Shown here: in pieces, positions 44,908-54,754 of the stretch | Layout: every line of letters begins with the position of its first letter | Numbering within the stretch: position 1 is the first letter of the stretch | Source: Gracilimonas sp. | Lineage (GTDB): Bacteria; Bacteroidota; Rhodothermia; Balneolales; Balneolaceae | DNA: 64,000 bases | Direction of reading: 5' to 3' | Assembly (NCBI RefSeq): GCF_040218225.1 | Contig: NZ_JAVJQO010000008.1 | Span: forward strand, 496,001 to 560,000 | Position numbers and translations under genes: made by a program | Notes under the pieces: model-generated | The model's database searches: none | Seen by the model: the letters and a program-made list of their open reading frames with translations, nothing else | What the model was told of the DNA's origin: nothing

Positions 44908-45282
44908 ATGAAAACAAGACGTTTCTTGCTTATCCACTTACTTCTGCTACTGCTTGGCGGAAGCGTACAGCTCTCCGCTGAATCACTGCAGAAGTCATCC
45001 GAAGCTGAAATACAGCAGACACAGGATTTTGATTTTGAGTCTACATGGCCATCCGGTCAGGCTGTTTTGTTTTCATCTCCTGCTTCAGGTGAAAGCGGGT
45101 TTAACTTCAGGGACAGATTACCCGAGTCTAACACCGAAGAAGATCGCAAATCACTTGATTCCTCCTCCTGGCTGAATACTTTCAGGAGTACACCCGATTC
45201 CATCTATTTTGAGTTCTCTGAACTGATCGATGGAAGTCAGACCATCAAAAAGCTGCTTTTCCCCTTCCACTCTTTTCTATAA
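44908..45282 (+). CDS. Hypothetical exported protein
   Basis: The ATG at 44908 gives a 124-residue protein with a strong signal peptide (MKTRRFLLIHLLLLLLGGSVQLSA). The mature part is Ser- and acid-rich, with no family recognised, and ends LLFPFHSFL. A possible terminator follows within 13 nt. Confidence 0.55.
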   Translation: MKTRRFLLIHLLLLLLGGSVQLSAESLQKSSEAEIQQTQDFDFESTWPSGQAVLFSSPASGESGFNFRDRLPESNTEEDRKSLDSSSWLNTFRSTPDSIYFEFSELIDGSQTIKKLLFPFHSFL

Positions 45283-45294
45283 ATCATCTTGATT

Positions 45295-45325
45295 TACAGC
45301 CAGGTCTATGGCTGTATCGCTTTTT
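45295..45325 (+). terminator. Terminator-like hairpin after 45282
   Basis: TACAGCCA (45295-45302) pairs with TGGCTGTA (45309-45316) around a 6-nt loop; five T's follow at 45321-45325. Confidence 0.65.
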
Positions 45326-45392
45326 CAAAATCATGAGCTATCAGAGCTAAGCTTTGCTCATGACAATCGATTTCACACAAAATTATATCAAG

Positions 45393-45512
45393 ATGGAAAT
45401 AGATTTATTTTCAATTATCGTTGTAGTAATAGCCTTCTCACTTTTTGCAATTCCAATTGCTATCGACAAGATGAGAAATAAAAAGCAAGACGAATCACAA
45501 GAAACGAACTAA
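45393..45512 (+). CDS. 39-residue single-span membrane peptide
   Basis: ATG at 45393 opens a short frame ending at TAA 45510-45512. The product is one hydrophobic helix (LFSIIVVVIAFSLFAIPIAI) followed by a charged tail (DKMRNKKQDESQETN), the shape of a small membrane protein. A clean terminator follows 10 nt later and another precedes it, so it may be its own transcript. No family recognised; coding status is inferred. Confidence 0.45.
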   Translation: MEIDLFSIIVVVIAFSLFAIPIAIDKMRNKKQDESQETN

Positions 45513-45521
45513 GCTGATCTA

Positions 45522-45552
45522 AAACCCCGGCCAAGCGTCGGGGTTTAATTTT
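45522..45552 (+). terminator. Rho-independent terminator of the short membrane peptide
   Basis: AAACCCCG (45522-45529) pairs with CGGGGTTT (45539-45546), followed by AATTTTTT. Confidence 0.8.
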
Positions 45553-45631
45553 TTAACTGAATCAATCCGGTTTCAGAAAGTCAGCGTATTGATTGATGAA
45601 TGAAATAACAATTAACTGAATATTCATCATC

Positions 45632-46180
45632 ATGAAGAAATCAATTCTTACCCTGTTATCATTTTTATTCATCAGCGCTTCAGTATTTGCTCAAAACACC
45701 GTTATGGTTGGTGGAGAAGCCATGTATCCCTCGAGGACTATAGTGGAAAATGCTGTTAATTCTGAGGCACATACCACATTAGTAGCAGCCGTAAAAGCGG
45801 CTGACTTAGTGGAAACACTTTCATCTGATGGACCCTTTACAGTTTTCGCTCCTACCAATGATGCGTTTGAAAATCTCCCGGAAGGAACCGTTCAAACATT
45901 ACTTAAACCTGAAAATAAAGACCAACTAACGGGTGTGCTTACCTATCATGTGGTAGCCGGAAAACTGGATGCAAAAGCTATTCAAAAGGCTATCAAAAAA
46001 GGAAAAGGTACGGCCACTTTCACTACGGTAAATGGCGCCAGGCTTATGGCAACCATGAATGGAATGTCTAATGTGGTATTGAAGGATGAGAATGGAAATA
46101 CTGCAAACATCACCACCTACGATGTCTATCAATCAAATGGTGTGATTCATGTTATTGACGCGGTTGTATTACCTAAATAA
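45632..46180 (+). CDS. Fasciclin-domain exported protein
   Basis: The 182-residue protein has signal peptide MKKSILTLLSFLFISASVFAQ and one fasciclin (FAS1) domain: TLVAAVKAADLVETLSSDGPFTVFAPTNDAFENLP, then LTGVLTYHVVAGKL and NGVIHVIDAVVLPK. FAS1 domains mediate surface adhesion. It is preceded by a terminator and followed by one, so it is monocistronic. Confidence 0.93.
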   Translation: MKKSILTLLSFLFISASVFAQNTVMVGGEAMYPSRTIVENAVNSEAHTTLVAAVKAADLVETLSSDGPFTVFAPTNDAFENLPEGTVQTLLKPENKDQLTGVLTYHVVAGKLDAKAIQKAIKKGKGTATFTTVNGARLMATMNGMSNVVLKDENGNTANITTYDVYQSNGVIHVIDAVVLPK

Positions 46181-46212
46181 AATTCAGATTACTTACTGTC
46201 TTTTATAATCCG

Positions 46213-46241
46213 GCTCCGGTGCTCTGCATCGGAGCTTTTTT
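46213..46241 (+). terminator. Terminator between fasciclin and NSS genes
   Basis: GCTCCG (46213-46218) pairs with CGGAGC (46230-46235) and T's follow to 46241, overlapping the stop codon of the convergent transporter gene at 46240. Confidence 0.75.
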
Positions 46242-47730
46242 ATGCCTCTTTTTTTCTGCCCATCAATCGCTTGCGGAAGAACCACACCAATAAAAGTGCA
46301 AGTCCCCATTGCAGCACAACCGTCATCACGGAAAATGGACTTAGCGGATTATACCAGGTATCAGGTGCGTAAGAGGTAGCAGAAAGATACATCCACCATC
46401 CCAGTAGCGTTACTACTTCAATAGGCACTACATACTTGATAATAATTTCCCACCATGGGCCTAAAGTAGCAGAGCGTTCTTCTGTATTGATAAGCTCATT
46501 ACGGAATTTTTGGGTTCCATATTTAATAACGGCATAGGAAATCAGAGCTCCTGAAACCATCAATCCCACTCCCCATACAAAATCCTGATTGGCAAAGAAG
46601 GTCAGGTTTAGGGCAGATGGTATCCCGAAGCCAAATCCTGCAGCACAAATGATCAGCGTGGCTCTTTTTCGTTCAGCTCCCATATCCACAAATACTTTTA
46701 CGGCGAGCTCGATCATGGAGATCAATGAGCTGAAGGCTGCAAAAGTTAATCCGAGGAAAAATAGAATCGCAAATATTCCGCCGCCTCCCATAGTCGCAAA
46801 AAGCTGAGGCATCCATATAAAAGTTAGACCGGTTGAAGCAGGGCCGGAGGTCTTCATCACTTCCAGAATTTCACCGCTGCCCATTTGTGGGCTCAGGGTT
46901 CCAAATACGGTAGAAAAGATAATAATGGCAGCTAACAACGATACCATGTTATTTCCTATTCCGGTCTGGAAGGCACTTATAGTGACATCATCCGTTTTAC
47001 GCATATAAGCCGCATAAGTAAGGATCAAACCCCAGGCAGCGCCGGTATCCCAGGCATTCTGAGTGAGAGCTTCCAGCCATATTTCCGGCTTCTTCAACGT
47101 TGACCAGTCCGGCGTGAACAGATATTCGATTCCAAGTCCGCTGCCTTCCAGAGATAAAGCCTTAAACAGTGAAACAATTAACACTAATAATAAAGATGGT
47201 ATCAGCACCTTATTTACTTTCTCGATAGACGAAATTCCCTTAATAACGATAAATCCTCCCACACTCATCACAAAGGCATGAGCGATAAGTGGCCAGCTGG
47301 AACCCTGAAATCCCTCCCAAATCGCATTAGCCTGCTGAAGGTTTGCCGGTAAGGCTTCGGTGACGCTGGTAATCAAATAGTATAGGCACCATCCTGCAAC
47401 CACACTGTAATAAAACATAATAGCGGTAGCTACAAAACCTACAAAACCACCCAGCCAGCCTTTTTTCTCTCCAATCAATTCCACGAAAGAACCAACAACA
47501 CCTTTTCTTCCATTGCGTCCCATTCCATATTCAGCGATGATGAGGGGGATAGACCAGAGGATCAGAAAGCAAATCCAGGCAAACAAAAATGCTCCGGCTC
47601 CTTCTTCTCCACCATTCTGAGCAGCTATGCGGGGAAACCGCCAGATATTACCCGTTCCAATGGCGATACCGAGCACACTCAAGATCAACCCTAGCTTAGA
47701 AGAAAACCGTTCTTTTGTATTCGCTGACAT
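46240..47730 (-). CDS. Sodium-dependent transporter (NSS/SNF family)
   Basis: The 496-residue protein has about 12 transmembrane helices and the NSS N-terminus (SSKLGLILSVLGIAIGTGNIWRFPRIAAQNGG split) containing the GNIWRFP sodium/substrate motif. Prokaryotic members such as LeuT and MhsT carry amino acids with Na+. Substrate here is unknown. It is monocistronic, convergent with fasciclin and divergent from the DUF2723 gene. Confidence 0.93.
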   Translation of the reverse strand: MSANTKERFSSKLGLILSVLGIAIGTGNIWRFPRIAAQNGGEEGAGAFLFAWICFLILWSIPLIIAEYGMGRNGRKGVVGSFVELIGEKKGWLGGFVGFVATAIMFYYSVVAGWCLYYLITSVTEALPANLQQANAIWEGFQGSSWPLIAHAFVMSVGGFIVIKGISSIEKVNKVLIPSLLLVLIVSLFKALSLEGSGLGIEYLFTPDWSTLKKPEIWLEALTQNAWDTGAAWGLILTYAAYMRKTDDVTISAFQTGIGNNMVSLLAAIIIFSTVFGTLSPQMGSGEILEVMKTSGPASTGLTFIWMPQLFATMGGGGIFAILFFLGLTFAAFSSLISMIELAVKVFVDMGAERKRATLIICAAGFGFGIPSALNLTFFANQDFVWGVGLMVSGALISYAVIKYGTQKFRNELINTEERSATLGPWWEIIIKYVVPIEVVTLLGWWMYLSATSYAPDTWYNPLSPFSVMTVVLQWGLALLLVWFFRKRLMGRKKEA

Positions 47731-47909
47731 GCAAAAATATTTAAAGTTGAAAATACGATTCGAACTTTCCCGTTTTAGCTGCGAGAAGTTTAAATTCTTA
47801 TGTATCTTACATTTTGATTAGTATAAGGCTGTGCTTATAATTGCGAGCCTATCATAAAATGTTATCAACGAATATCCAAAAACTTTTTTGAGCAGCTAAC
47901 CAATTTTAC

Positions 47910-50888
47910 ATGCTTTCAGATCATAAAACGACCAACAGATATCTCGCTCTTTTTACCTTTATTGTTTCACTTGTTATTTATACGCTGACGCTTGCACCCA
48001 CTGCCAGTTTCTGGGATGCCGGTGAATTCATAGCCGTAGCCCACGGTCTTCAGGTAAATCACCCACCGGGTGCTCCCTTCTATTCTATTGTGGGACGAAT
48101 TTTTTCTATGTTTATGCCTACGGAATACATTGCCGTTAGCATCAACTTTATAAGTGCTCTTACCTCCGCTCTTACCGTGATGTTTTTGTACCTGATTGTA
48201 GTTCGCCTGGTCCGCGAATGGAAAGGAAATCCGGATTCCATGGAAATGATGGACAAGATTGGAATGTACGGCGGAGCTTTGGTCGGAGCACTGACGTTTG
48301 CTGTTACCGATACGTTTTGGTTCAGCGCCGTTGAAGCCGAAGTTTATGCCATGTCCATGTTCTTCACTTCTATTGTAGTTTGGATGGCATTGAAATGGGC
48401 CGAAAACTTCGATCAGCAATACAATGAACGATGGCTGGTACTCATTGCCTATATGTTTGGTATCGCCATCGGGGTTCACTTGTTGAACCTGCTCGCCTTG
48501 TTCTTTGTGGCTCTGATTGTATACTTCAAGCTGAAAGAGTTTGAATGGAAATCTTTCTTGCTGATGGGTGTTGGAGCCATAATTGCCTTTTTCTCAGTTT
48601 ATCCATTTACCATTCAGATGCTTCCCACCCTTGCTAATGGAGTAGATGAAGCAACTTATGGATTGATTGGGCCTATGTTGTTCATCTTTCTCTTTATGGC
48701 TGCTGTAGCTTATGCCATTTATTACACGCACAAACATAAAATGCGTATAGCCAATATTATTGCTATCAGTTATGCGATGATTTTGATCGGATTTTCTTCA
48801 TACTCAGTTATCATGATCAGGTCAATTGCAGACCCTCCGATTGATGAGAACGATCCTGAAACGGTGGAAGCTTTTATCAGTTACCTGAAGCGTGAACAGT
48901 ACGGTGCCACTCCTATTTTAAAAGGAAATAATTACGACGACCAAACCGGTCAAATTGATCGTTCTGAAGAAGAGTTTTTCCCTCGTCGTTATTCCCCTGC
49001 CCCGAACCACCTTGACTATTACGGCCGCTACAATTCTGACTGGGCATTCTTTTGGGATTACCAGGTTAACCATATGTACATCCGTTATTTCAACTGGAAC
49101 TTCATAGGGCGGGAAGCAGATATACAAGATACCGGTTGGCGGTCTGGCTTCAATGAACCTGCTTACCCGGATAATCCTGCCAGTAACGCTTATTTCTTTA
49201 TTCCTTTTCTGTTAGGGTTATTTGGAATGATCTTCCACTTCAGTTCAGACTGGAGAAGAGCACTTGCCATACTCGCACTCTTTATTGTCACGGGGTTGGC
49301 GATTATTGTGTTCCTGAATCAACCCCCATATCAGCCGCGTGAGCGGGATTATGCCTATGTAGGCTCCTTCTTTGCCTTTTCGATTTGGCTTGGGCTGGGT
49401 GTAACCGGCATCATTGAACTCATAAAACAATATGCCAACAATCGAATATTGGGATATGCTGCCGTTGTCTTATGTCTGCTGGCCTCGCCTGTCTGGATGG
49501 GTTATCAAAACTGGGACGACCATGACCGCAGCAACCGATATGTAGCCCCAGATTATGCCCGCAACCTGCTGGAGTCTGTGGCACCTAATGCGATCATATT
49601 TACGAACGGAGATAATGATACCTTCCCTCTTTGGTATGCACAAGAAGTGGAAGGAATTCGTACCGATGTGCGTATTGTTTGTCTAAGCCTTTTGAATACG
49701 GACTGGTATATAAGACAGCTGAGGGATCAGTGGTCACATGAATCAGCTCCGCTCCCGATTTCTCTTTCTGATGAAGAAGTGGAACGCGTAACAGCAGGTA
49801 TCAGCCAATGGCAACCTCAGGACGTTACAATTCCAGTTGATAAAGAGATGCTTAGAAATGCATTCTCCGAAGACATGAAATACAAGGAAGCTATAGGCGT
49901 CAAGCCAGATACTTCACTCCCTATCCTCCAAAAAGGCGTTGATTTTGAAATGCCTGTAGATTCACTTGATGATGTTGTTAGCTGGAGAATGAACGGGCGT
50001 TTCTATGGCCAAAACCAACAGGGTGATCGCATCTATTACCTTCAGGTACAAGACCGGTTAATTCTGGATATTCTGCAAAACAATAACTGGCTCCGACCTG
50101 TTTATTTTGCAAATACTGTTTCCAGCGAAAGTCAGCTCAACCTTCAGGATTATTTCCGAACCGAAGGCAAAGCTTACCGCGTAGTACCTAAAAATTTCGG
50201 TGCAGGACGTGACGGACATATCAATCCGAAGATTTTTACTGATCGTATCGAGAATTTCAAATTCCGTGAATGGAATAACCCGGATGTTTATTTTGATGAA
50301 AATATCCGCAGAATGCTCAGCAACTACCGCTTCAACTTTATGTCGCTGGCAATGACTTATCGTGAAGAAGGTAAACTGGATAGTGCGCAGTATTGGATGA
50401 AATGGGGTGAAGAGAAAATACCTTTCCGCCCTTCTGAAACCAATGAGTCGCTTAAACTGCTTTATGCCGTAAGGTACTCGCAGGTAGATCTACATGATGA
50501 TGCCATGCGCCTGTCCGGAACTGCAATTGAAGGCATTAAAGAAGATTTAGAGAAAAATCTGAATCGCTTTTCAAACATCGAAGCCGAATTTAATGAGTTA
50601 AATCAGCAGCTGCAGAGTGCACAGTCGCGCGGAGATATTCGCACACAGCGAGAAATCCGGCCACAGTTGCAGCAGTTAAATTCTGATGCACAACAATATT
50701 TAACAGCTGTACGTACAGCTCGTCAATCCCTGGTATTAGTACAATACACTTTCTTCCAGGGTGGCAATACAGAAGAAGCTAATGTACTGGCAGAGGAAGT
50801 CAATATGCTTATGGGCAGCAACTTCCCTCCAATGCCAGCGTCTAAACAAGCCAGCGAACAGGAAATTCAACGCTATGGAATCGATTAA
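47910..50888 (+). CDS. DUF2723 glycosyltransferase-like membrane protein
   Basis: The 992-residue protein starts with the DUF2723 signature (YTLTLAPTASFWDAGEFIAVAHGLQVNHPPGAPFY split), which contains the DAGEF and HPPGAP motifs, and has about ten transmembrane helices (to about residue 540) followed by a soluble C-terminal part with coiled-coil-like and TPR-like helices. The family resembles protein O-mannosyltransferases (GT-C fold), here using lipid-linked sugar to modify exported proteins. It opens a co-directional block running to 57920. Confidence 0.85.
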   Translation: MLSDHKTTNRYLALFTFIVSLVIYTLTLAPTASFWDAGEFIAVAHGLQVNHPPGAPFYSIVGRIFSMFMPTEYIAVSINFISALTSALTVMFLYLIVVRLVREWKGNPDSMEMMDKIGMYGGALVGALTFAVTDTFWFSAVEAEVYAMSMFFTSIVVWMALKWAENFDQQYNERWLVLIAYMFGIAIGVHLLNLLALFFVALIVYFKLKEFEWKSFLLMGVGAIIAFFSVYPFTIQMLPTLANGVDEATYGLIGPMLFIFLFMAAVAYAIYYTHKHKMRIANIIAISYAMILIGFSSYSVIMIRSIADPPIDENDPETVEAFISYLKREQYGATPILKGNNYDDQTGQIDRSEEEFFPRRYSPAPNHLDYYGRYNSDWAFFWDYQVNHMYIRYFNWNFIGREADIQDTGWRSGFNEPAYPDNPASNAYFFIPFLLGLFGMIFHFSSDWRRALAILALFIVTGLAIIVFLNQPPYQPRERDYAYVGSFFAFSIWLGLGVTGIIELIKQYANNRILGYAAVVLCLLASPVWMGYQNWDDHDRSNRYVAPDYARNLLESVAPNAIIFTNGDNDTFPLWYAQEVEGIRTDVRIVCLSLLNTDWYIRQLRDQWSHESAPLPISLSDEEVERVTAGISQWQPQDVTIPVDKEMLRNAFSEDMKYKEAIGVKPDTSLPILQKGVDFEMPVDSLDDVVSWRMNGRFYGQNQQGDRIYYLQVQDRLILDILQNNNWLRPVYFANTVSSESQLNLQDYFRTEGKAYRVVPKNFGAGRDGHINPKIFTDRIENFKFREWNNPDVYFDENIRRMLSNYRFNFMSLAMTYREEGKLDSAQYWMKWGEEKIPFRPSETNESLKLLYAVRYSQVDLHDDAMRLSGTAIEGIKEDLEKNLNRFSNIEAEFNELNQQLQSAQSRGDIRTQREIRPQLQQLNSDAQQYLTAVRTARQSLVLVQYTFFQGGNTEEANVLAEEVNMLMGSNFPPMPASKQASEQEIQRYGID

Positions 50889-50948
50889 CTCTTTCATTTA
50901 ATATTATGAGAAGGTGCCGTATATTTCGGGACAATTAAATAGCCAGCT

Positions 50949-51395
50949 ATGATTCACCAGTTTACAAAAGAAAATATTGATGCCATCGGTAAGGTCTTGG
51001 GAACCAAGCCAAAACCATTAGGCAATGATGTGTTCAGGTTTGAAGTTAAAAATGAAGAAGAACCACGGAAACTAGCCCTCGAAATTCATCTTGGGCTGGA
51101 CGTTAGTGATGAGCAGATGAACATGGTTTCTGTTTATGCTTACAATACCTTCCTGCAACTTCACAACTGTACCGCTTTTGTAGCAAGTGAAATGCTTCAG
51201 CAGGTTACCTTTTTCGGGAAATCAGGTAATAAAACATCCGGACTCATTGTTGAGAAAACAGCCGGCTGTAGTTTATATGCCAACGTAGATAACTCTATTC
51301 TAAGTGGCGACTTTACCCAGCTTCCTGAGGACATGATGATGTGCGGTATTGCCCTCTCCCTCACCGAGTCTATGGACGACGATTTCACCTTCTAA
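50949..51395 (+). CDS. Hypothetical protein
   Basis: The 148-residue protein is soluble, acidic and of unknown family. Its first 50 residues are charged and the rest mixes strands and helices (LALEIHLGLD; CTAFVASEMLQQVTFFGK). It sits between DUF2723 and ybeY in one transcription unit and its end overlaps nothing; the ybeY start follows 10 nt on. Confidence 0.6.
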   Translation: MIHQFTKENIDAIGKVLGTKPKPLGNDVFRFEVKNEEEPRKLALEIHLGLDVSDEQMNMVSVYAYNTFLQLHNCTAFVASEMLQQVTFFGKSGNKTSGLIVEKTAGCSLYANVDNSILSGDFTQLPEDMMMCGIALSLTESMDDDFTF

Positions 51396-51405
51396 ATCAT
51401 CCATC

Positions 51406-51864
51406 TTGAAAACTGAATCGTCCATCCTTCAACTTTTTAATGAAAGCGATGAGAAGATTCCGCTCAGCCAATCCAAAGCTGAGTCTATCCTGAATATTAT
51501 ATCGAAGCATGAAGAAGCTGATTTCGCATTGATCGAACTTGTTTATGTAGATGAACAGGAAATTGTGCGAATCAATAAAGAGCATTTGAATCGCTATTAT
51601 GTAACCGATATAATTTCATTTCGTTATGATGACGGTTCAGAAGAAAAAAATAACAAGGCTATTGAAGGCACCCTTTTTTGTTGTGCTCCGCGGATAATAG
51701 AACAATCAGCGGAATTCAAAGAGCCCGTTGAACGAGAATTTCAGCGAATTTTCATTCACGGTCTGCTTCACTTAATCGGATATGAGGATTCTTCAGAAAA
51801 AGAAAAATCGACAATGACTGAGCTTGAAAATAAATATTTGGCACTTGCCGAAGCCAACAAATAG
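51406..51864 (+). CDS. ybeY: Endoribonuclease YbeY
   Basis: The start is placed at TTG 51406 (KTESSILQLF follows), 10 nt after the upstream stop; the longer frame from 51349 lies inside the previous gene. The 152-residue protein matures 16S rRNA. It has YVTDIISFRYDDG and the metal motif HGLLHLIGYEDSSEKEK. The third histidine of the enterobacterial HGxLHLxGYDH motif is missing (YEDS instead), as is usual in Bacteroidota-type YbeY. Confidence 0.88.
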   Translation: MKTESSILQLFNESDEKIPLSQSKAESILNIISKHEEADFALIELVYVDEQEIVRINKEHLNRYYVTDIISFRYDDGSEEKNNKAIEGTLFCCAPRIIEQSAEFKEPVEREFQRIFIHGLLHLIGYEDSSEKEKSTMTELENKYLALAEANK

Positions 51865-51897
51865 GCAATTTCTGCGTACATCAGTCCAAAACTTCGG

Positions 51898-53037
51898 ATG
51901 AATAAACAGGACAATACAGATATCATAAAAGAGCGGAGCAAACAATACGGTTCCCAGCTTTGGGAGCTCATCCGCACCCAGGTAGACAAACACTCAACCC
52001 TGCCCGAAAAAAAGGGCGAACTTGCTATTCCGCCAAAAAAAGTTACAGAGCACCGTTGGCTGATGAACCTGCTCTTTGCCGTTCCATATCTGTTGTTAGC
52101 GGTCTTCATTACTTCTTTTTTCTGGGATTTCAACGGAATGTCTGCAGAGCTATTTGGCCTCTCTTTTTCTTTTGAAGGGCTTCTGAGGATCATCAGTATT
52201 AGCGGCCTGATTGGTTTCCTTACAAACTGGCTGGCTATCACCATGTTATTCCGGCCTACACATAAACGGCCTATTCTCGGCCAGGGACTTATACCCGCAC
52301 AAAAAGACCGTATTGCCTACCGGCTGGCCCGTGCTGTTTCGGAAGACCTCATCAACCCGGAAATCATTAAGCGAAAAATTCACGAATCCCAGGCCATTAC
52401 CAAATACAGGGAAAAAGCCACTGTCTACGTAAGAAATATCATTGATGATCCCGAATTCCGGGATAATCTGAAGGCGCTGGTTGTAAGTTATGTAGATGAA
52501 ATGATTGCGGACCCTGAAGTACGTTCCTCTATTGCAAAAAAACTCATTCAACAGATTGACGACGCCATCGACGAAAACTCTTTCGAGAAAGTGGCTATCA
52601 AAGCCTATAGCTTTTTAAAAGGACGTGAGATGCAGGACTTAGTGGAAAGTGCGCTGGTTAAACTTCCTACAGGTATCGAAAACGGGCTTAATAAAATGGA
52701 TATATTTCTGGATGACCTTCCCGACAAACTGGATGAACATGGTACCGTTATTGAAGAGATGGTAACAAACCTTTTATACAAGCTCATCAATCAGCTTGAC
52801 GTGCACGCTTTGGTAGAAGATAACTTGCGTCAGTATGATGAAAAGAAACTTGAAAACCTCATCAAAAACGCCAGTAACGACCAGCTCCAGTACATTCAGT
52901 ATTTAGGGGCTGTATTAGGTACATTCGGAGGGTTCATCATCTGGGAACCTGTTGCGAGTATCATTGTATTAACGTTTATTATCGGGTCAACGGTTGTTGC
53001 AGATACTCTGATCTTAAGAATGAAAAAGACTTCCTGA
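51898..53037 (+). CDS. DUF445 membrane protein
   Basis: The 379-residue protein has a central transmembrane region (about 60-110), the DUF445 block GLIGFLTNWLAITMLFRPTHKRPILGQGLIPAQKDRIAYRLARAV split, and two hydrophobic helices at the C-terminus. The middle contains amphipathic helices. The family function is unknown. It starts 33 nt after ybeY and belongs to the same block. Confidence 0.88.
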   Translation: MNKQDNTDIIKERSKQYGSQLWELIRTQVDKHSTLPEKKGELAIPPKKVTEHRWLMNLLFAVPYLLLAVFITSFFWDFNGMSAELFGLSFSFEGLLRIISISGLIGFLTNWLAITMLFRPTHKRPILGQGLIPAQKDRIAYRLARAVSEDLINPEIIKRKIHESQAITKYREKATVYVRNIIDDPEFRDNLKALVVSYVDEMIADPEVRSSIAKKLIQQIDDAIDENSFEKVAIKAYSFLKGREMQDLVESALVKLPTGIENGLNKMDIFLDDLPDKLDEHGTVIEEMVTNLLYKLINQLDVHALVEDNLRQYDEKKLENLIKNASNDQLQYIQYLGAVLGTFGGFIIWEPVASIIVLTFIIGSTVVADTLILRMKKTS

Positions 53038-53080
53038 TCATTATAACTTCAAAATTTAATTACTAGCGCTAAACTATTAT

Positions 53081-54751
53081 ATGAATCTCACATCCAAGCT
53101 CTTCACCCTTCTGCTTGTCACACTTTTTTCCATTAGCTGTGCCAGCACCAAATCAACTTCCGAAACCAAGTCTTCAGCTGATTCAGAAACAGAAACGGAA
53201 ATGACTTCCGAAACCGAAGTGGAAGAAATCACAGCTACTGAAACCTGGCATCTTACCCCTGCCAATGCTGCTCCTTATTATGGAACCGGTGTTGAAACCG
53301 CCTATTCAGAACTATTGGCTGGTAAATCGCCCAAACAAAAAGTAATTGTAGCAATCATCGATTCAGGTACCGATATCTATCATGAAGACCTGCAGGAAAA
53401 TGTGTGGGTTAATGAAGATGAAATCCGGGGCAACAGTGCCGATGATGACGGAAATGGATATATAGATGATATTTACGGCTGGAATTTCATTGGTGGTCCG
53501 GATAGCACCCACATAGATAAGGATACGTATGAAGTGACCCGCCTTTACGCAAAGCTTAGCGACAAATATGCGGGAATGAGTGAAGACTCAGTTGCTGAAG
53601 AAAACCAGGATGAGTTTGAATATTATCAGGAAATAAAAGCTGCTTTCGAACGCCGTAAAGAACAAAATGATCGTGAGCTTGCGCAGGTTGGTCAGTCACG
53701 GCAGGCTATAATGTTTGCCAAGCAGGCTTTAGGGGTTACCAATATTGATTCGCTAACCGCAGAAGATCTGGAGATTAAATCAAGCGACACCCAACAGATT
53801 CAGCAAGCCAAACAAATCATGAACTACCTGAAAAGCAATGGCGCTGCGGAATCAGATATACAGGATCTGGAAGAGTATTACGAGCATGTACAGGGCTTGG
53901 CTAACTATGGGTTGAATCCGGATTTTAATCCCCGTGATATCGTCGGTGATGATTATGACGACCTCAGCAACCGCTTTTATGGGAACAATGATGTGATTGG
54001 CCCAAGCAGTGAGCATGGTACTCATGTAGCCGGAATTGTAGGAGCCATCCGGGATAATAACCTGGGCGCAACGGGAATTGCTGATATCGAATTGATGATT
54101 TTACGAACCGTGCCCGACGGTGATGAAAGGGATAAGGATGTAGCTAACGCCATTCGCTATGCTGCCGAAAATGGAGCTAAAGTCATAAATATGAGTTTTG
54201 GTAAAGGATACTCCCCTCAAAAGTTTTATGTGGATAGTGCCATTCAATACGCTGACAGTGTTGGAGTTCTGATGGTATCAGGATCTGGAAACGGCAGTGA
54301 CAATGTGGATAGCACCGACTCCTACCCTACCCGATTCTATGAAAATGGAGGTTTCGCTAAAAACTACCTGAGTGTAGGGGCTACCTCATGGGAATCAGAT
54401 TCTACACTGGTTGCGAGCTTTAGTAACTACGGAAAGGAAACCGTCGACCTTTTTGCTCCCGGTGTGGATGTGTATTCCACCTACCCAAACAATGAGTATA
54501 AAATGGAAAGCGGAACCAGCATGGCCTCTCCTGTTGTAGCTGGTGTGGCAGCTTTAATTATGTCGTACTACCCTGAACTTTCTGCTACAGACGTAAAGGA
54601 AATTATTCTGCAAACGGTCACTAAAGTAGACCAGGTAGTTTATAAGCCCGGAACCGATGAACCCATTCACTTTTCTGAACTTTCCGCTACCGGTGGTATT
54701 ATAAATGCCTACGATGCTTTAAAATTAGCTGAAGAAAGAGCAAACCCATAG
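53081..54751 (+). CDS. Subtilisin-like (S8) protease lipoprotein with a long insertion
   Basis: The 556-residue protein has a lipoprotein signal (Cys20, SISC) and an S/T/E-rich linker, then a subtilase domain with D94 (IIDSGTD), H312 (EHGTHVAG), N404 (GSGNGS) and S480 (GTSMASPVVAG). Between D94 and H312 lie about 215 residues, of which some 150 form a charged, coiled-coil-like insertion (about 150-285) not normal for S8 enzymes. No I9 propeptide is visible inside the protein; a stand-alone propeptide-like gene sits at 58839. Confidence 0.9.
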   Translation: MNLTSKLFTLLLVTLFSISCASTKSTSETKSSADSETETEMTSETEVEEITATETWHLTPANAAPYYGTGVETAYSELLAGKSPKQKVIVAIIDSGTDIYHEDLQENVWVNEDEIRGNSADDDGNGYIDDIYGWNFIGGPDSTHIDKDTYEVTRLYAKLSDKYAGMSEDSVAEENQDEFEYYQEIKAAFERRKEQNDRELAQVGQSRQAIMFAKQALGVTNIDSLTAEDLEIKSSDTQQIQQAKQIMNYLKSNGAAESDIQDLEEYYEHVQGLANYGLNPDFNPRDIVGDDYDDLSNRFYGNNDVIGPSSEHGTHVAGIVGAIRDNNLGATGIADIELMILRTVPDGDERDKDVANAIRYAAENGAKVINMSFGKGYSPQKFYVDSAIQYADSVGVLMVSGSGNGSDNVDSTDSYPTRFYENGGFAKNYLSVGATSWESDSTLVASFSNYGKETVDLFAPGVDVYSTYPNNEYKMESGTSMASPVVAGVAALIMSYYPELSATDVKEIILQTVTKVDQVVYKPGTDEPIHFSELSATGGIINAYDALKLAEERANP

Positions 54752-54754
54752 ACA

